Shown in pieces: positions 8,577-17,918 of a stretch of DNA of 64,000 nucleotides. The notes below the pieces were generated by a model. That model saw only the letters and a program-made list of their open reading frames with translations, did not search any database and had not been told where the DNA came from. Position numbers and translations under genes: made by a program. Origin of the DNA: Streptomyces roseirectus (GTDB taxonomy: Bacteria; Actinomycetota; Actinomycetes; Streptomycetales; Streptomycetaceae); assembly GCF_014489635.1 (NCBI RefSeq), contig NZ_CP060828.1, positions 9,164,001 to 9,228,000 of the forward strand, given 5' to 3'. The stretch's first letter is position 1, and the number at the start of each line of letters is the position of its first letter.

Positions 8577-9925
8577 GAGACCGGGACCGGTGCCGACAGG
8601 CGGGGCAGCGCCATCAGATGGTCGGCGATGTCCGGAAGCGTCTGGCGTCGCAGAGGGTCGCCGCTCCCGGAGGCGTCGAGTCCGTAGCGCGCGTACAGCG
8701 AGGCAAGCACCTCGGCCTGCCGCAGGGAGTCGATCCCGAGGTCCACCTCCAGATCGACGTCGTCGGTGACGACGTCCGGCGGGTAGCCCAGGCGCTCCGC
8801 GTAGTGGGCGCACAGGGCGGTGATCAACTCCGCGCGTGGCGGCAACGCCTCGGCCTCGACGGACTCCTCGGGGACGGCGGCCGCGGAGGGCACTTCGTCC
8901 CCTTGAGGTCGGCGCGGCGCGGGCACCGTCGCGGCGGAGGGGACCGGCGGGACAGCGGCAGGCACGGCCGCCCCGGCCAGGACCGTCCGCGCGGCCTGCG
9001 GCCCGCCCCTGCGCGCCATCGGCGCGAGGGTCCGCACTCCAGGCAGCACCTCGGCGGCGAGCCGGGTCACGATGTCCTTGGCCCCGCACTCCACGAACAC
9101 CGTCACCTGGTCGCGCCGCAGGACGTGCAGCGCCGCGAGGAAGTCCACGGGCACCACCATGTGGCCGGCGCCGATGTCACGTACTCCGTCGGCTGTCGAC
9201 ACGTACGATCCGGAGATCGGCGAGTACACCCGCTGGGTCGGCACGCGCGCCCCTGACCGCTCCATCACCTCGCGGAACGTTTCGCCCGCCGCCCGCATCC
9301 AGGGGCTGTGGTAGGGATACGCGGCTTTGACCCGTACGGCTCGCACGCCCAGGGCGCTCGCCACGGCCTGAGCCTGGTCCAAGCCGGCCTCCGGCCCCGC
9401 GAGGACCGACTGCCCGGGCCCGTTGCTCACGGCGACCCCGAGACTCCACTCGTCGACCACCCCGGCGAGGTGCCTCGCCGTGTCCGGTCCGACGGCGACC
9501 GCGAGCAGCCCACCCGGCTCGATCCCGGCCTGCCGGCACACACGGTCGCGCTCACAGATGAGCCGGGCGGCCTCGACGGGGGTCCACACTCCGGCCAGCG
9601 TGAGCGCGGCCCACTCACCGAAGCTGTGCCCGACAAGGACATCGGCACGAACGCCTTCGGCCGCACAGACAGCGGCGCAGGCGAGCGACGCGGTGAAGAT
9701 GCACAGGTGCAGCGCCTCGGGGTGCTCGGCGAGCAGGGTGTCGATCGGCGGCGCGCCGGTATCGAGCAGCAGCTCGGACACCGGGCGATGCCCGTACTCG
9801 GCGCAGACGCCGTCCACGTCTCGCAGCACCGGGCCGATCTGGGGATAGGGGTCAAGGAATCCGGTCAACAGGCCAGGCAGATAGGCACCTTGCCCCGGGA
9901 AGAGGAAAGCGATCCTGTCACGCAT
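8573..9925 (-). CDS. Acyltransferase-acyl carrier protein didomain protein, 450 aa
   Basis: ATG at 9925 is chosen because GAGGTG lies 7 bases upstream; a GTG at 9940 would include that site. Residues 1-300 are an acyltransferase: FLFPGQGAY at the start, nucleophile Ser101 in GHSFGEW, and YPYHSPWM with the catalytic His. A Pro/Ala-rich linker of about 60 residues follows, then one acyl carrier protein with phosphopantetheine Ser400 in DLGIDSL. It overlaps the KS-KS0-KR-DH gene by four bases and clearly supplies the missing AT and ACP functions. Extender specificity is not certain: YPYH matches neither the common malonyl (HAFH) nor methylmalonyl (YASH) signature. Confidence 0.88.
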   Translation of the reverse strand: MRDRIAFLFPGQGAYLPGLLTGFLDPYPQIGPVLRDVDGVCAEYGHRPVSELLLDTGAPPIDTLLAEHPEALHLCIFTASLACAAVCAAEGVRADVLVGHSFGEWAALTLAGVWTPVEAARLICERDRVCRQAGIEPGGLLAVAVGPDTARHLAGVVDEWSLGVAVSNGPGQSVLAGPEAGLDQAQAVASALGVRAVRVKAAYPYHSPWMRAAGETFREVMERSGARVPTQRVYSPISGSYVSTADGVRDIGAGHMVVPVDFLAALHVLRRDQVTVFVECGAKDIVTRLAAEVLPGVRTLAPMARRGGPQAARTVLAGAAVPAAVPPVPSAATVPAPRRPQGDEVPSAAAVPEESVEAEALPPRAELITALCAHYAERLGYPPDVVTDDVDLEVDLGIDSLRQAEVLASLYARYGLDASGSGDPLRRQTLPDIADHLMALPRLSAPVPVS

Positions 9926-10167
9926 GAGCAGACACCTCACTACAGGTACGGACGAGTAGCGATGAACCGGACCATCGGCCGCGCTTCGATCATGGCCCGG
10001 GAACGCGAGCCGACACAGGGCGTGTTCGGCGCGGCCGGGAGCAGCGTGTACGCCCCGGCCGTTCGGCTACGCCCCGTCTGCCCCTGTGAGCTGGTCCGCA
10101 CCGCGGTTCGCACCTCGCACCCCGGGAGATCCCGGAGGGGATCGAAGCAACCGGGAAGGAAGCGCCG

Positions 10168-10611
10168 ATGGCGAAGGACGACGACCGCTACAGGCGCGGC
10201 CTGCACCGGATGGAAGAGATCGGTGGCGCTCGCGTCACGGCAGACTTCCTTGCCGCGCTGTCGGGTACCGCCCCCGATCTGGGCCGCTACGTCGCGGAGT
10301 TCATCTACGGGGATCTGTACTGCCGTCCCGGCCTGGCACTGCCCGAGCGACAGCTGGTCACGGTGGCGACCCTCGCCGCACTGGGGGGCTGCGAACGCCA
10401 ACTGGCTCTCCACATCGGCGTCGCGCTCGACGCGGGGGTGACACCCGCGACCCTGGTCGAGGCGCTGATCCACCAGTGCGCGTACGCGGGCTTTCCGCGT
10501 GCCCTCAACGCCGTCGCCGTGGCTCGCGAGGTGTTCACCGAACGCGGTGTCCCTCTCCCGCCGCAGGCGAGGGAGACGGTACGAGGAGGCGACCGCGAGT
10601 GGCACGAGTGA
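10168..10611 (+). CDS. Carboxymuconolactone decarboxylase-family protein, 147 aa
   Basis: The ATG follows GGAAGGAAG. The core shows the CMD/AhpD-like helical signature: LPERQLVTVATLAALGGCERQ, then LHIGVALDAGVT and ALIHQCAYAGFPRALNA. A single Cys sits before the conserved helix, rather than the CxxC pair of true AhpD peroxidases, so gamma-carboxymuconolactone decarboxylase-like or tautomerase-like chemistry is more likely than peroxidase activity. It diverges from the AT-ACP gene across 242 bases and might act on its product, or may be unrelated. Confidence 0.8.
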   Translation: MAKDDDRYRRGLHRMEEIGGARVTADFLAALSGTAPDLGRYVAEFIYGDLYCRPGLALPERQLVTVATLAALGGCERQLALHIGVALDAGVTPATLVEALIHQCAYAGFPRALNAVAVAREVFTERGVPLPPQARETVRGGDREWHE

Positions 10612-10951
10612 CACCTGACTCCTCTCCCACCTCACGCCCCGACCGTTGACCGACGCTGCCCCGCAGGGGGTTCTCCGACGGTCTCTCAAGAAGTCGCGTA
10701 CCACCCCGATTTCGCGATCGCGGAGTTCGCGGATGCGAGCTGGGCCGCGGCAGTCCCGGTCGTCCACAACCAGCTGTGCCCCGGCGGCATCCTGGCCCCC
10801 GGCCGACGCGTCGACAGCCTCACCCTCGCCACGATCTGCGCCGAGGGTCGCCAGAACCCGCCAGGTCTGGCAGGCCACCTCTGGCGCGGTCACCACTTTT
10901 GGAGCGCCAAACCAATTTAGTTCAGCGATCCAAATGTGTCATGGTTGAGGC
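10612..10951. other. Intergenic stretch with no recognisable gene
   Basis: This stretch is about 340 bases long. One forward frame without a start (from about 10680) reads for some 80 codons to a TAG at 10918-10920, with moderately gene-like composition (YHPDFAIAEFADASWA). It could be the tail of a lost gene but matches nothing I recognise. The last 55 bases hold the candidate operator of the TetR gene. Confidence 0.4.
10898..10934. promoter_or_regulatory. Candidate TetR operator (inverted repeat)
   Basis: TTTGGAGCGC (10898-10907) and GCGATCCAAA (10925-10934) are inverted copies matching at 9 of 10 positions, with a 17-bp spacer, ending 17 bases before the TetR start codon. The position fits autoregulation. 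Confidence 0.5.
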
Positions 10952-11644
10952 ATGGCAACGAGGAATCCCCGCTCGGAGCGGCGCAACCAGGTGCTCTCCC
11001 GGGAACGGATCATCGAGACGGCGATCGAGCTGCTCGACGCGGGCGGTGAGGCCGCCATGACGACGCGGGCGCTCACCGAGCGCCTGTCCACCGGCTCGGG
11101 AGCGATCTACTACCGGGTGGGCAGCCGCGACGATCTGTTGGACGCGGCGACCGAGACGCTTGTCACCGCTGCGCTGGCCACCGACTCCGTGGTGGTCCCG
11201 TCCTCGCCCGAGGAAGAGATCCGCACCGTGGCGCTGGCGCTGTTCGACGCGATCACCGAGCACCCGTGGCTGGCGACGCGACTGACCCGGCACGTGGTCC
11301 GCAAGCCGTTCGGGACGGTGACGGTCGGCATCTTCGAGCGGATCGGCCGGCAGGTCGGCGCGCTGGGTGTGCCGCGAGCTTCGTGGTTCGACGCGGCGTC
11401 GACGCTGGTGCACTACATCCTCGGCGCCGTCAGCCAGAACACCCGGACGGAGGGCGACACGCCGGACGGTTCGCACGACCGTGACGCGTTCCTCGACGCG
11501 ACCGCGGAGGCATGGCAGGACCTCGACGCCGAGGACCACCCGTTCATGCGCGCCGTCGTCTCCCAGATACACGCTCACGACGACCGCGAGCAGTTCCTCA
11601 CCGGCATCGCCGTGATCACCGACGGCCTCACCCGGCTCGGCTGA
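10952..11644 (+). CDS. TetR-family regulator, 230 aa
   Basis: The N-terminal HTH is typical: LSRERIIETAIELLDAGGEA, then TTRALTERLSTGSGAIYYRVGSRDDLLDA. The C-terminal half is an all-helical ligand/dimer domain (TEHPWLATRLTRHVV, STLVHYILGAVSQNTR). No good ribosome site precedes the ATG, so translation may be leaderless or weak. It is followed by a clipped gene start, the remains of what it once controlled. The family is certain; the ligand is unknown. Confidence 0.9.
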   Translation: MATRNPRSERRNQVLSRERIIETAIELLDAGGEAAMTTRALTERLSTGSGAIYYRVGSRDDLLDAATETLVTAALATDSVVVPSSPEEEIRTVALALFDAITEHPWLATRLTRHVVRKPFGTVTVGIFERIGRQVGALGVPRASWFDAASTLVHYILGAVSQNTRTEGDTPDGSHDRDAFLDATAEAWQDLDAEDHPFMRAVVSQIHAHDDREQFLTGIAVITDGLTRLG

Positions 11645-11691
11645 CCCGACCCGGTCGGCCCACCCCCCTGCGTTCCGGAAAGGAATCCCTC

Positions 11692-11742
11692 ATGCGCGAC
11701 GCGATCGCGGCTCTGTACGCCGTGCGGTTCGCCTACTCATTC
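11692..11742 (+). pseudogene. Clipped 5' end of a gene downstream of tetR
   Basis: A convincing ribosome site (GGAAAGGA, about 11677-11684) precedes ATG 11692 and about 14 gene-like codons (MRDAIAALYAVRFAYSFGW). The frame then runs into the 3' end of the convergent imuB-like gene and loses coding character. I read this as a gene cut off when the imuB-dnaE2 cassette became its neighbour. The product cannot be identified. Confidence 0.4.
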
Positions 11743-12737
11743 GGCTGGCCCGGTGCGGACGGTTGCGGGCGGGAGTTGTTCGCGGGGTGCGCGGCGTCGG
11801 TGCCGAAGCGCGCACGGATGAGGTCGACGACCGTTTCGATGTGCCGTGCTTTGGTGTCGGCGGGGTCGAGGAGGAGCTGGTGGGGGGCTTGGCCGGCGGG
11901 GAGGAGGTTGTCGGCGCGGAGGGTGAGGGTGCGTACGCGGGCGCGTTGGAGGGCGAGGCGGTCGTGGAGGGCGCGGGTGTGGGTGGTCAGGGTGCGGGTG
12001 TGGGCGGTGGGTTCGGTGAGGGTGAGGGTGCGGGTGGTGGAGGAGCGGTCGGCGTAGCGGACGGTGAGGGTCAGGGCGCGGGCTGCCTGCGCGCCGGCGC
12101 GCAGCCGCAGGCCGAGGCGGTCGGTGAGACCGAGGAGGGCGGTGTGCTGCCGGTCGTGGTCCAGTTCGTCGTGGGGGAAGTCGTGGCGGACGGTGAGGGA
12201 GCGGGGCGGTGCGGCCGGGGTGACGGTGGTGGGGTCGAGGCCGCGGGCGGCGCTGTGGAGGCGGCGGCCGGCGGTGGCGCCGAGGATGCGCTGGAGCGTG
12301 CCGAGCGGGGTGGCGGCGATCTTGTCGATGCTGTCGAGGCCGTACGTGGCGAGGGTGCGGGCGGTGGCGGGGCCGACGCCGTGCAGCAGGGCGGGGTGCT
12401 TGCCGGCGAGGAACGCGGTGACGGCGTCGGGGTCGTCGGGCAGGGTGCGGACGGCGGACGGGGGGCCGTCGGCGGCGACCATCCGGGCCAGGAGCGGGTT
12501 GCCGGCGACGCCGATCGTGGCGGTGAGGCCGTGGAGCGCGGCGATCCGGGCGCGCAGGCGTTCGGCGAGCGCGGTGGCGTCGGTGCCGAAGTAGGCGAGT
12601 GCGCCGCTGACGTCGGCGAGGGCGGCGTCGGGCGGCAGGGCCTGCACGGTCGGGGTGTACTCGGCGATCAGGTCGAGGATCCGGTGGTGGAGGGGTTCGT
12701 CGGTGAGGTCGTGGCAGTGGACGTAGAGGATGCTCAT
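11733..12737 (-). CDS. imuB: ImuB-like Y-family polymerase, probably catalytically inactive, 334 aa
   Basis: The fold is Y-family/DinB-like: palm (IGVAGNPLLARMVA), HhH thumb motifs (LHGVGPATARTLATYGLDSIDKI) and a little-finger region. The catalytic acidic residues are not in place: the N-terminal motif reads YVHCHDLTDE instead of DMDxF, and the usual SIDE motif is ADVSGA. That matches ImuB, the non-catalytic scaffold that recruits DnaE2, more than a real DNA polymerase IV. Its ATG overlaps the dnaE2 stop by four bases (ATGA), so the two are co-translated. No imuA homologue is seen. Confidence 0.75.
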   Translation of the reverse strand: MSILYVHCHDLTDEPLHHRILDLIAEYTPTVQALPPDAALADVSGALAYFGTDATALAERLRARIAALHGLTATIGVAGNPLLARMVAADGPPSAVRTLPDDPDAVTAFLAGKHPALLHGVGPATARTLATYGLDSIDKIAATPLGTLQRILGATAGRRLHSAARGLDPTTVTPAAPPRSLTVRHDFPHDELDHDRQHTALLGLTDRLGLRLRAGAQAARALTLTVRYADRSSTTRTLTLTEPTAHTRTLTTHTRALHDRLALQRARVRTLTLRADNLLPAGQAPHQLLLDPADTKARHIETVVDLIRARFGTDAAHPANNSRPQPSAPGQPNE

Positions 12738-15700
12738 CCCGCGCTCCCGGGGCTCTGATGCCAGAGTTTCCGCTGCTTGACCGGCTCGCCGGGAGGCTGG
12801 AGATCGGCCCAGGGATGCAGGGCGGACCCGGTCTCGGTGGTGAGGGTCCGCGCCGGTACGGGGGTGTGCGGCACCGGTGCGGCGAGGTGGTCGGCGACGG
12901 CGTTCAGGCCGCTGGTGCGGCGCAGTTCGGCGAGGTGGGTGAGGTCCCAGGCGGCGCTGCCGGTGACGGAGACGGCGGTGCCGCCGCCGGTGGTCCGGCG
13001 CTGGACGACGCCGCGCACGAGCAGGAGCCAGCTGTGGAAGACGGTGTGCGCGGCGGCGTCGTGGCTGTCCTCGAAGAACGCGCAGTCGACGACGCCGCTC
13101 GGGTCGTCGAGGGTCGTGAAGATGACGCGTTTCCCGGAGCGGATCGGCGGGGTCTGGACGGCGCTCTTCGCGCCGGCGACGAGGACGATCTGACCGTGCG
13201 GCAGGTCCTTGAGGCGGGTCGCGGGGACGACGCCGAGTTCGTCCAGGAGTTCCTGGTGGTCGGCCATGAGGTGGCGGGAGGCGTCGAGGCCGAGGGTGCC
13301 GAGTTCGGCGGCGAGCCGTTCGGCGTCGTCCATGTCGGGCAGCCTCAGGGGCGCGGCCCGGCCGTCGTCGGTGAGCGTCAACTGCCCGGGGGCGGCGCCG
13401 CGCCCGTGCCGGTAGAGCTCCGTGAGGTGCAGGAGGAGGTCGCGGCGGTTGTCGCCGAACCGGTCGAGGGCGCCGACCTGGACGAGGCGTTCGGCGACGG
13501 GGCGGGAGGGGCGGGCGCGGGTGATGAAGTCGTCGAGCGCGGCGTAGGGCCGTCCGGCGGTGATCCGTTCGGCCTCGGCGTCGCTCATGCCGCGGACGTC
13601 GCCGAGCGCGAGCCGCACCCCGTACACGTCATCGGACACCAGTTCGATCCGATAGGCGGTGTCGGAGGCGTTGACGTCGAGGGGGAGGAGGGGCACCCCG
13701 TGGCGGCGGGCGTCGGAGAGCAGCAGGCGTTTGGGGTACATGCCGGGGTCATGGGTGAGGACTCCGGCGTAGAAGGCGGCCGGGTGGTGCGTCTTGAGCC
13801 AGGCCGACTGGTACGACGGCACCGCGAACGCCACCGCGTGGGCCTTGCAGAACCCGAACCCGGCGTACGACGCGAGGAGTTCCCACACCCGGTCGACGGT
13901 CTCGGTGTCGTGGCCGCGTCCGCGTGCGGCCTGTTCGAACCAGTCGCGGATCTTCCCGGTGAGGTCGGGGTTGTTGAGGGCGCGGCGGGTGTGGTCGCCG
14001 AAGGCGAGGGTGCAGCCGGTCATGGCCGCGAGGATGCGGATGATCTGCTCGTGGAAGATCAGGACGCCGTGGGTCTCGCGCAGGACGGGTTCCAGGTCCC
14101 GGTGCAGGCGCCGCGGGGTCTCCTTTCCGCTGCGGGCTCTCAGCAGGGGCGTGACCATGTCGGCGGAGACGGGTCCCGGGCGGAAGAGGGAGATGTCGAT
14201 CACGAGGTCGTGCAGGGACTCGGGCTTCAGCCGGGCCACCAGGTCGCGCTGGCCGGGTGATTCGGTCTGGAAGCAGCCGAGGGTGCGGGACGACTGGATC
14301 AGCCGGAACGTTTCCGCATCGTCCTCCGGGATCGTGTCGAGGTCGATGTGCCGACCGGAGACCCGCTCGATCTCGGCGAGGGTGTGCGCCATGGACGACT
14401 GCATGCGCACCCCGAGGATGTCGAGCTTCAGCAGCCCGGCGTCCTCGACGTCCTCCTTGTCGAACTGGGACATGGGGAACGCCTCGCCGGGGGTCGGGAC
14501 GACCGGCGTGCGGCGCAGGAGGCCGGCGTCGGAGATGATCACGCCGCAGGGGTGCATGGCCATGCCCCGGGGGAGGCCGTCGAGGGCTTCGACGAGGTCC
14601 CACATGCGCGGCCCGTACGCGTCCGGGTCGATCGAGCGCAGCTCGGGCAGTTCCCGCAGCGCCGCGCGGGCGTCCTTCGCGCGGATGTGGGGGAACGCCT
14701 TGGCCAGCCGGTCGACGACGGCCGGGTCCAGGCCGAGGGCGAGACCGACGGAGCGCACCGCGTGCCGGACCCGGTAGGTCTCGGGCATCGCGACGGCGGC
14801 GACCCGCTCGGGGCCGAAGCGGCCGAGGATCGCGCGGTAGACCTCCAGGCGGCGTGCGGACTCGACGTCCACGTCGATGTCGGGCAGCTCGGTGCGGTCC
14901 TCGGACAGGAACCGTTCCATGAGGAGCCCGTGCTCGACGGGGTCGGCGGCAGCGATGTCCAGCAGGTGCACGGCCAGCGACCCGGCCGCCGACCCCCGCG
15001 CGGCGACCCGGATGCCGAGGGCGCGGGTGTCGCGGACGACCTGGTGCACCGTCAGGAAGAAGGTGGCGTACCCGAGTCGGCCGACGAGGCGCAGCTCGTC
15101 CTCCAGCCGCACCCGGTAGCGCTCGTCGCGGTCGTACCCGCGGCGCACGAGACCGGCCTCGCACACCTCGCGCAGCACCTGCTCCGGCGCGCGCTGCCCG
15201 GCGCCGACCAGGTGCGGCTCGGGGAAGAAGACCCGGCCGAGTCCCAGCTCCTCCGGGTCGACCCGGCACGACGCGGCGGTCTCCTCGGTGACCTCCAGCA
15301 GCCGGTGCGCCGTCCGCGGCCCGTACCCGGCGGCCTCGGCGACCCGCTGCGCGATCCGGAACATCTCCTGCGGCGGCTTGAGCCACCGCTCTCCGTTGTC
15401 GAGGACCCCGTGCCGGTCCACCGGTACGAGTCTGCGCGCGGAGTCCAGCACGTCCGCGACCGGCCCGAGCCCGGCGTCCGCGTACCGCACGGCGTTGGTC
15501 AGCACCGGCAGGATCCCCTGGTCGGCGGCGAACGCCAGTGAACGCGCGGCGTGCCGCACCGACCCGGCGCCGGTCCCGGCGGCGCCGTGGCACACGACCT
15601 CGATCCGCAGCGCCTCCCGCCCGAACCGCTCCCGCCACCGCGCGAGCAGCACACCGGCACGGTCCGGCCGCCCCGCCTCCAACGCCCGCCCGACATCGGA

Positions 15701-16135
15701 GTCCGGCCCGAGCAGTACGACGACGTGCTCCCCGGCCGCCTCCTCCCACGGCAGCAGCGCCTTCCCCTCCCGGTGCGCGGCACTCACCAGCCGGCACACC
15801 TCCGCCCACCCCCGGCCCCCGTCCCGCGCCAGGACCAGCGCGCGGGGCGCGGACTCGTCGACGAATGCCCCGCCCTTCACGGGCGTACGGGGACGACGAC
15901 GTCCGGCGCCCCCGTCCGGCATCGCGACGGCGAGGTCCACGCCGAACAGCGGGCGCACGCCCGCCCGCGCGGCCGCCTTCGCGAACCGCACCGCCCCGCC
16001 GACGCCGTCCCGGTCGGTCAGCGCGACCGCGTCCATCCCCCGCTCCGCCGCGCGCTCCGCGAGCCGTTCCGGATGCGAGGCGCCGTACCGCAGCGAGTAG
16101 CCGGAGACCGCGCGCAGATGGGTAAACGCGCGCAT
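12734..16135 (-). CDS. dnaE2: Error-prone DNA polymerase III alpha subunit DnaE2
   Basis: The ATG at 16135 ([18 protein letters not shown]) is chosen over an in-frame start 57 bases upstream because it begins exactly at the PHP domain and GGTGGGG precedes it. An N-terminal PHP domain covers about residues 1-240, with ALTDRDGV. The C-family polymerase core has the catalytic acidic motif [11 protein letters not shown]. The helix-hairpin-helix region precedes a C-terminal OB fold ([27 protein letters not shown]). The length of about 1,133 residues is normal for DnaE2. Together with the imuB-like gene it forms a translesion-synthesis/induced-mutagenesis cassette. I did not find a convincing LexA box upstream. 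Confidence 0.92.
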   Translation of the reverse strand: MRAFTHLRAVSGYSLRYGASHPERLAERAAERGMDAVALTDRDGVGGAVRFAKAAARAGVRPLFGVDLAVAMPDGGAGRRRPRTPVKGGAFVDESAPRALVLARDGGRGWAEVCRLVSAAHREGKALLPWEEAAGEHVVVLLGPDSDVGRALEAGRPDRAGVLLARWRERFGREALRIEVVCHGAAGTGAGSVRHAARSLAFAADQGILPVLTNAVRYADAGLGPVADVLDSARRLVPVDRHGVLDNGERWLKPPQEMFRIAQRVAEAAGYGPRTAHRLLEVTEETAASCRVDPEELGLGRVFFPEPHLVGAGQRAPEQVLREVCEAGLVRRGYDRDERYRVRLEDELRLVGRLGYATFFLTVHQVVRDTRALGIRVAARGSAAGSLAVHLLDIAAADPVEHGLLMERFLSEDRTELPDIDVDVESARRLEVYRAILGRFGPERVAAVAMPETYRVRHAVRSVGLALGLDPAVVDRLAKAFPHIRAKDARAALRELPELRSIDPDAYGPRMWDLVEALDGLPRGMAMHPCGVIISDAGLLRRTPVVPTPGEAFPMSQFDKEDVEDAGLLKLDILGVRMQSSMAHTLAEIERVSGRHIDLDTIPEDDAETFRLIQSSRTLGCFQTESPGQRDLVARLKPESLHDLVIDISLFRPGPVSADMVTPLLRARSGKETPRRLHRDLEPVLRETHGVLIFHEQIIRILAAMTGCTLAFGDHTRRALNNPDLTGKIRDWFEQAARGRGHDTETVDRVWELLASYAGFGFCKAHAVAFAVPSYQSAWLKTHHPAAFYAGVLTHDPGMYPKRLLLSDARRHGVPLLPLDVNASDTAYRIELVSDDVYGVRLALGDVRGMSDAEAERITAGRPYAALDDFITRARPSRPVAERLVQVGALDRFGDNRRDLLLHLTELYRHGRGAAPGQLTLTDDGRAAPLRLPDMDDAERLAAELGTLGLDASRHLMADHQELLDELGVVPATRLKDLPHGQIVLVAGAKSAVQTPPIRSGKRVIFTTLDDPSGVVDCAFFEDSHDAAAHTVFHSWLLLVRGVVQRRTTGGGTAVSVTGSAAWDLTHLAELRRTSGLNAVADHLAAPVPHTPVPARTLTTETGSALHPWADLQPPGEPVKQRKLWHQSPGSAG

Positions 16136-16233
16136 ACCGCACACCCCACCGCACTCATCTCCCTCACCCGACTCGGACGCCACACCGGCCACTCCGGCGC
16201 GCTGACCTCACCATAAGCCATGTTCGAATATGT

Positions 16234-16704
16234 GTGCGATTTGCGGGGTTGCCGGAGAGATGGGATCCGGCGTGCGTCGACGCCGGCCTCGTCCGCGACG
16301 GCGTACCCCTCGGCCACGCGGTGGTGTCGAACATGGCCGAGCACGCGCGCTACGGCGGCATCGTCCCGGAGATCGCCTCCCGCGCCCACCTGCACGTCCT
16401 GCGCCCCGTCGTACGCCAGCCCCTCGACGCGGCAGGATCGAGCCTCGGGGACGTCGGCGCCATCGCCGGCCCAGGGCTCTCCGGGGCGGGGGTCGCGGCG
16501 AACTCGCGCGTGCGCTCCCGTGCCGAGGAACGGTGCCGGGCTGCCGGGATCACCCTGCGGGTCCCGCCGTTGCGGCTGCGCACGGACAACGGCGTGATGA
16601 CCGCGGCCGTCGGTGACCTCCTCGTTCGCGCCGCACCCGCTCCACTGGACGTCGCCGCACCCCTGGAGAACGCCGCCCTGCACCCGGTGGCGGTGGCCGC
16701 GTGA
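16234..16704 (+). pseudogene. Internally deleted tsaD (threonylcarbamoyl-adenosine transferase) relic
   Basis: The first about 75 residues match the N-terminal part of TsaD ([40 protein letters not shown], then AIAGPGLSG). The frame jumps directly to the TsaD C-terminus ([27 protein letters not shown]). Roughly 170-200 residues in between are missing, including the metal-binding and much of the active-site region, yet the frame is kept. The extreme N-terminus (GIETSCDET) is also absent. A 156-residue product could not carry out t6A synthesis. The GNAT gene overlaps its stop, recalling the rimI-tsaD neighbourhood of actinobacteria. Confidence 0.75.
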
Positions 16705-17264
16705 GCATCCGCCTCTTCACCGGCCCGCAGCTCCTCGCCCACGCCGACGCGTTGCGCTCGGTCTACGTGGACGCCTTCTGCGCCCCGCCGTGGGACGAGG
16801 ACGAGGAGAAGTCCGCCGAGTTCGTGGGGAGGCTGGCCGCCGACGTCGAACGGCCCGGCTTCACCGCTGCCGCGGCCTTCACGGGCTCCGGGGACGTCGT
16901 CGGGTTCAGCACCGCGTGGACGACCACCGCTCCCTTTCCCACCGACCGCTGCTATCCGCAGGCCGCCGCGGGACTCGGCCCCGAGCGCACGGTGGAGTGG
17001 CTGTGCGGTGCGCGGGAGATCGACGAACTGGCCGTACGCTCGTCCGCGCGCGGCACGGGTCTCGCGGGCGACCTGCTCGCGGCCGTCACACTCGACGCGC
17101 CGCGCTCCTGGCTCCTCACCTCGGTCCGCTCGCCCCGCGTGCTGTCCTTCTACCGCCGTGAGGGCTGGACCCAGGCCACCCACCCGTCCTGCGACGGCAA
17201 GGGCATCACCGTCTTCCTGGGGCCCCGCCATCCGGCACGGACTCTTGCCGCCCGGCCCTTGTGA
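16701..17264 (+). CDS. GNAT-family N-acetyltransferase, 187 aa
   Basis: The start overlaps the tsaD-like stop (GTGA). The acetyl-CoA-binding region reads [21 protein letters not shown], matching the V-x-x-x-x-R/Q-x-x-G-x-G/A motif, and the C-terminal beta-bulge YRREGW is typical. Length is normal and the frame looks intact. The substrate is unknown. It may be a RimI-like partner left from a tsaD-type operon, but it lacks clear RimI-specific features. Confidence 0.8.
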   Translation: MSIRLFTGPQLLAHADALRSVYVDAFCAPPWDEDEEKSAEFVGRLAADVERPGFTAAAAFTGSGDVVGFSTAWTTTAPFPTDRCYPQAAAGLGPERTVEWLCGAREIDELAVRSSARGTGLAGDLLAAVTLDAPRSWLLTSVRSPRVLSFYRREGWTQATHPSCDGKGITVFLGPRHPARTLAARPL

Positions 17265-17281
17265 GAACAGGCGCGGACCCG

Positions 17282-17566
17282 TCAACCCACGCGCGGCGCG
17301 CGCTCGTTGAGTAGCCGTCGATACGCCGGACACCGCGCGAGGAGTTCGTCGTGTGGCCCGGAGTCGACGACGCGGCCCTCTTCGAGGAGGACGACGGTGT
17401 GAGCGGTGCGGAGGGTGGAGGGGCGGTGGGCGACGACGAGGGTGGTGCGGCCGGCGCGCGCGGTGCGCAGGGCGCGGACGATGGCGATGCGCTGGCGCTG
17501 GCAGCCGGAGAGGCGGGCGCCGCGTTCGCCCGCCGGGGTGTCGTAGCCGTCGGGAAGGTCGCTCAC
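17282..17566 (-). pseudogene. ABC exporter nucleotide-binding domain, 3' fragment with internal deletion
   Basis: The minus frame carries DLPDGYDTPAGERGARLSGC and QRQRIAIVRALRTARAGRTT, then LVVAHRPSTLRTAHTVVLLE. This is the signature-to-switch part of an ABC exporter (MsbA/LmrA type). The signature is mutated (LSGCQ instead of LSGGQ). The Walker B segment expected between the signature helix and the switch His is gone, as if about 20 residues had been cut out. Upstream of about 17566 the frame is no longer ABC-like. It cannot hydrolyse ATP. Confidence 0.7.
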
Positions 17567-17585
17567 GATGAAGTCGTGGGCGTGG

Positions 17586-17828
17586 GCCGCGCCGGTCGGC
17601 GTCCTCCACCTCGCCTCCCCGTCCCCACCGAACCCGCCCTTCACCGACGACGGCGAACCCGTCGCCCACCTCGCCGCCGTGCGCGAACGGCTGTGGACGC
17701 GGGCCGCGCTCGCACCGCATCTCGACAGGGCTGGGTTCAAAGTGGTCGACGGTATTCCGGCTGTGCCCCGCGACGACGCGGCGGGGCGGGTGGACGCCGA
17801 GATCCTGGTACTGGCCGCCGTCGAGTAG
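17586..17828 (+). pseudogene. C-terminal fragment resembling a SAM-dependent methyltransferase
   Basis: The plus frame reads GVLHLASPSPPNPPFTDDGE, a charged helical stretch (HLAAVRERLWTRAALAPHLD), and RAGFKVVDGIPAVPRDDAAG followed by AEILVLAAVE. The pattern resembles the last strand-helix units of a class I methyltransferase (the AGF-x-V strand and a closing hydrophobic strand). No SAM-binding N-terminus precedes it. It lies back to back with the ABC exporter fragment in a gene graveyard between two intact loci. The assignment is tentative. Confidence 0.4.
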
Positions 17829-17918
17829 ACCCCGAGCGGAGCCGATCGGGACGAGGGCCTTTGTGCGGGGCCGCCTTGCGCGGATCCGGCCGGGGACGTA
17901 TGCGGGGGAGAAGGGCCG

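Noticed and set aside
10620..10920. Possible gene between the CMD-family and TetR genes.
   Set aside because: Frames on both strands lack a start with a ribosome site and match no family I know; kept only as an unassigned gap.
11870..12130. Repetitive-looking GGGTG/GTGAGGGT-rich stretch that might be a repeat array or CRISPR-like element.
   Set aside because: There is no constant repeat or spacer length. It is explained by Leu-Thr-rich codons of the imuB-like gene on the minus strand.
16136..16233. Possible LexA/SOS box (TTCGAATATGTGTGCGA-like) upstream of dnaE2.
   Set aside because: It does not fit the actinobacterial SOS box CGAAC-N4-GTTCG; only one half-site resembles it.
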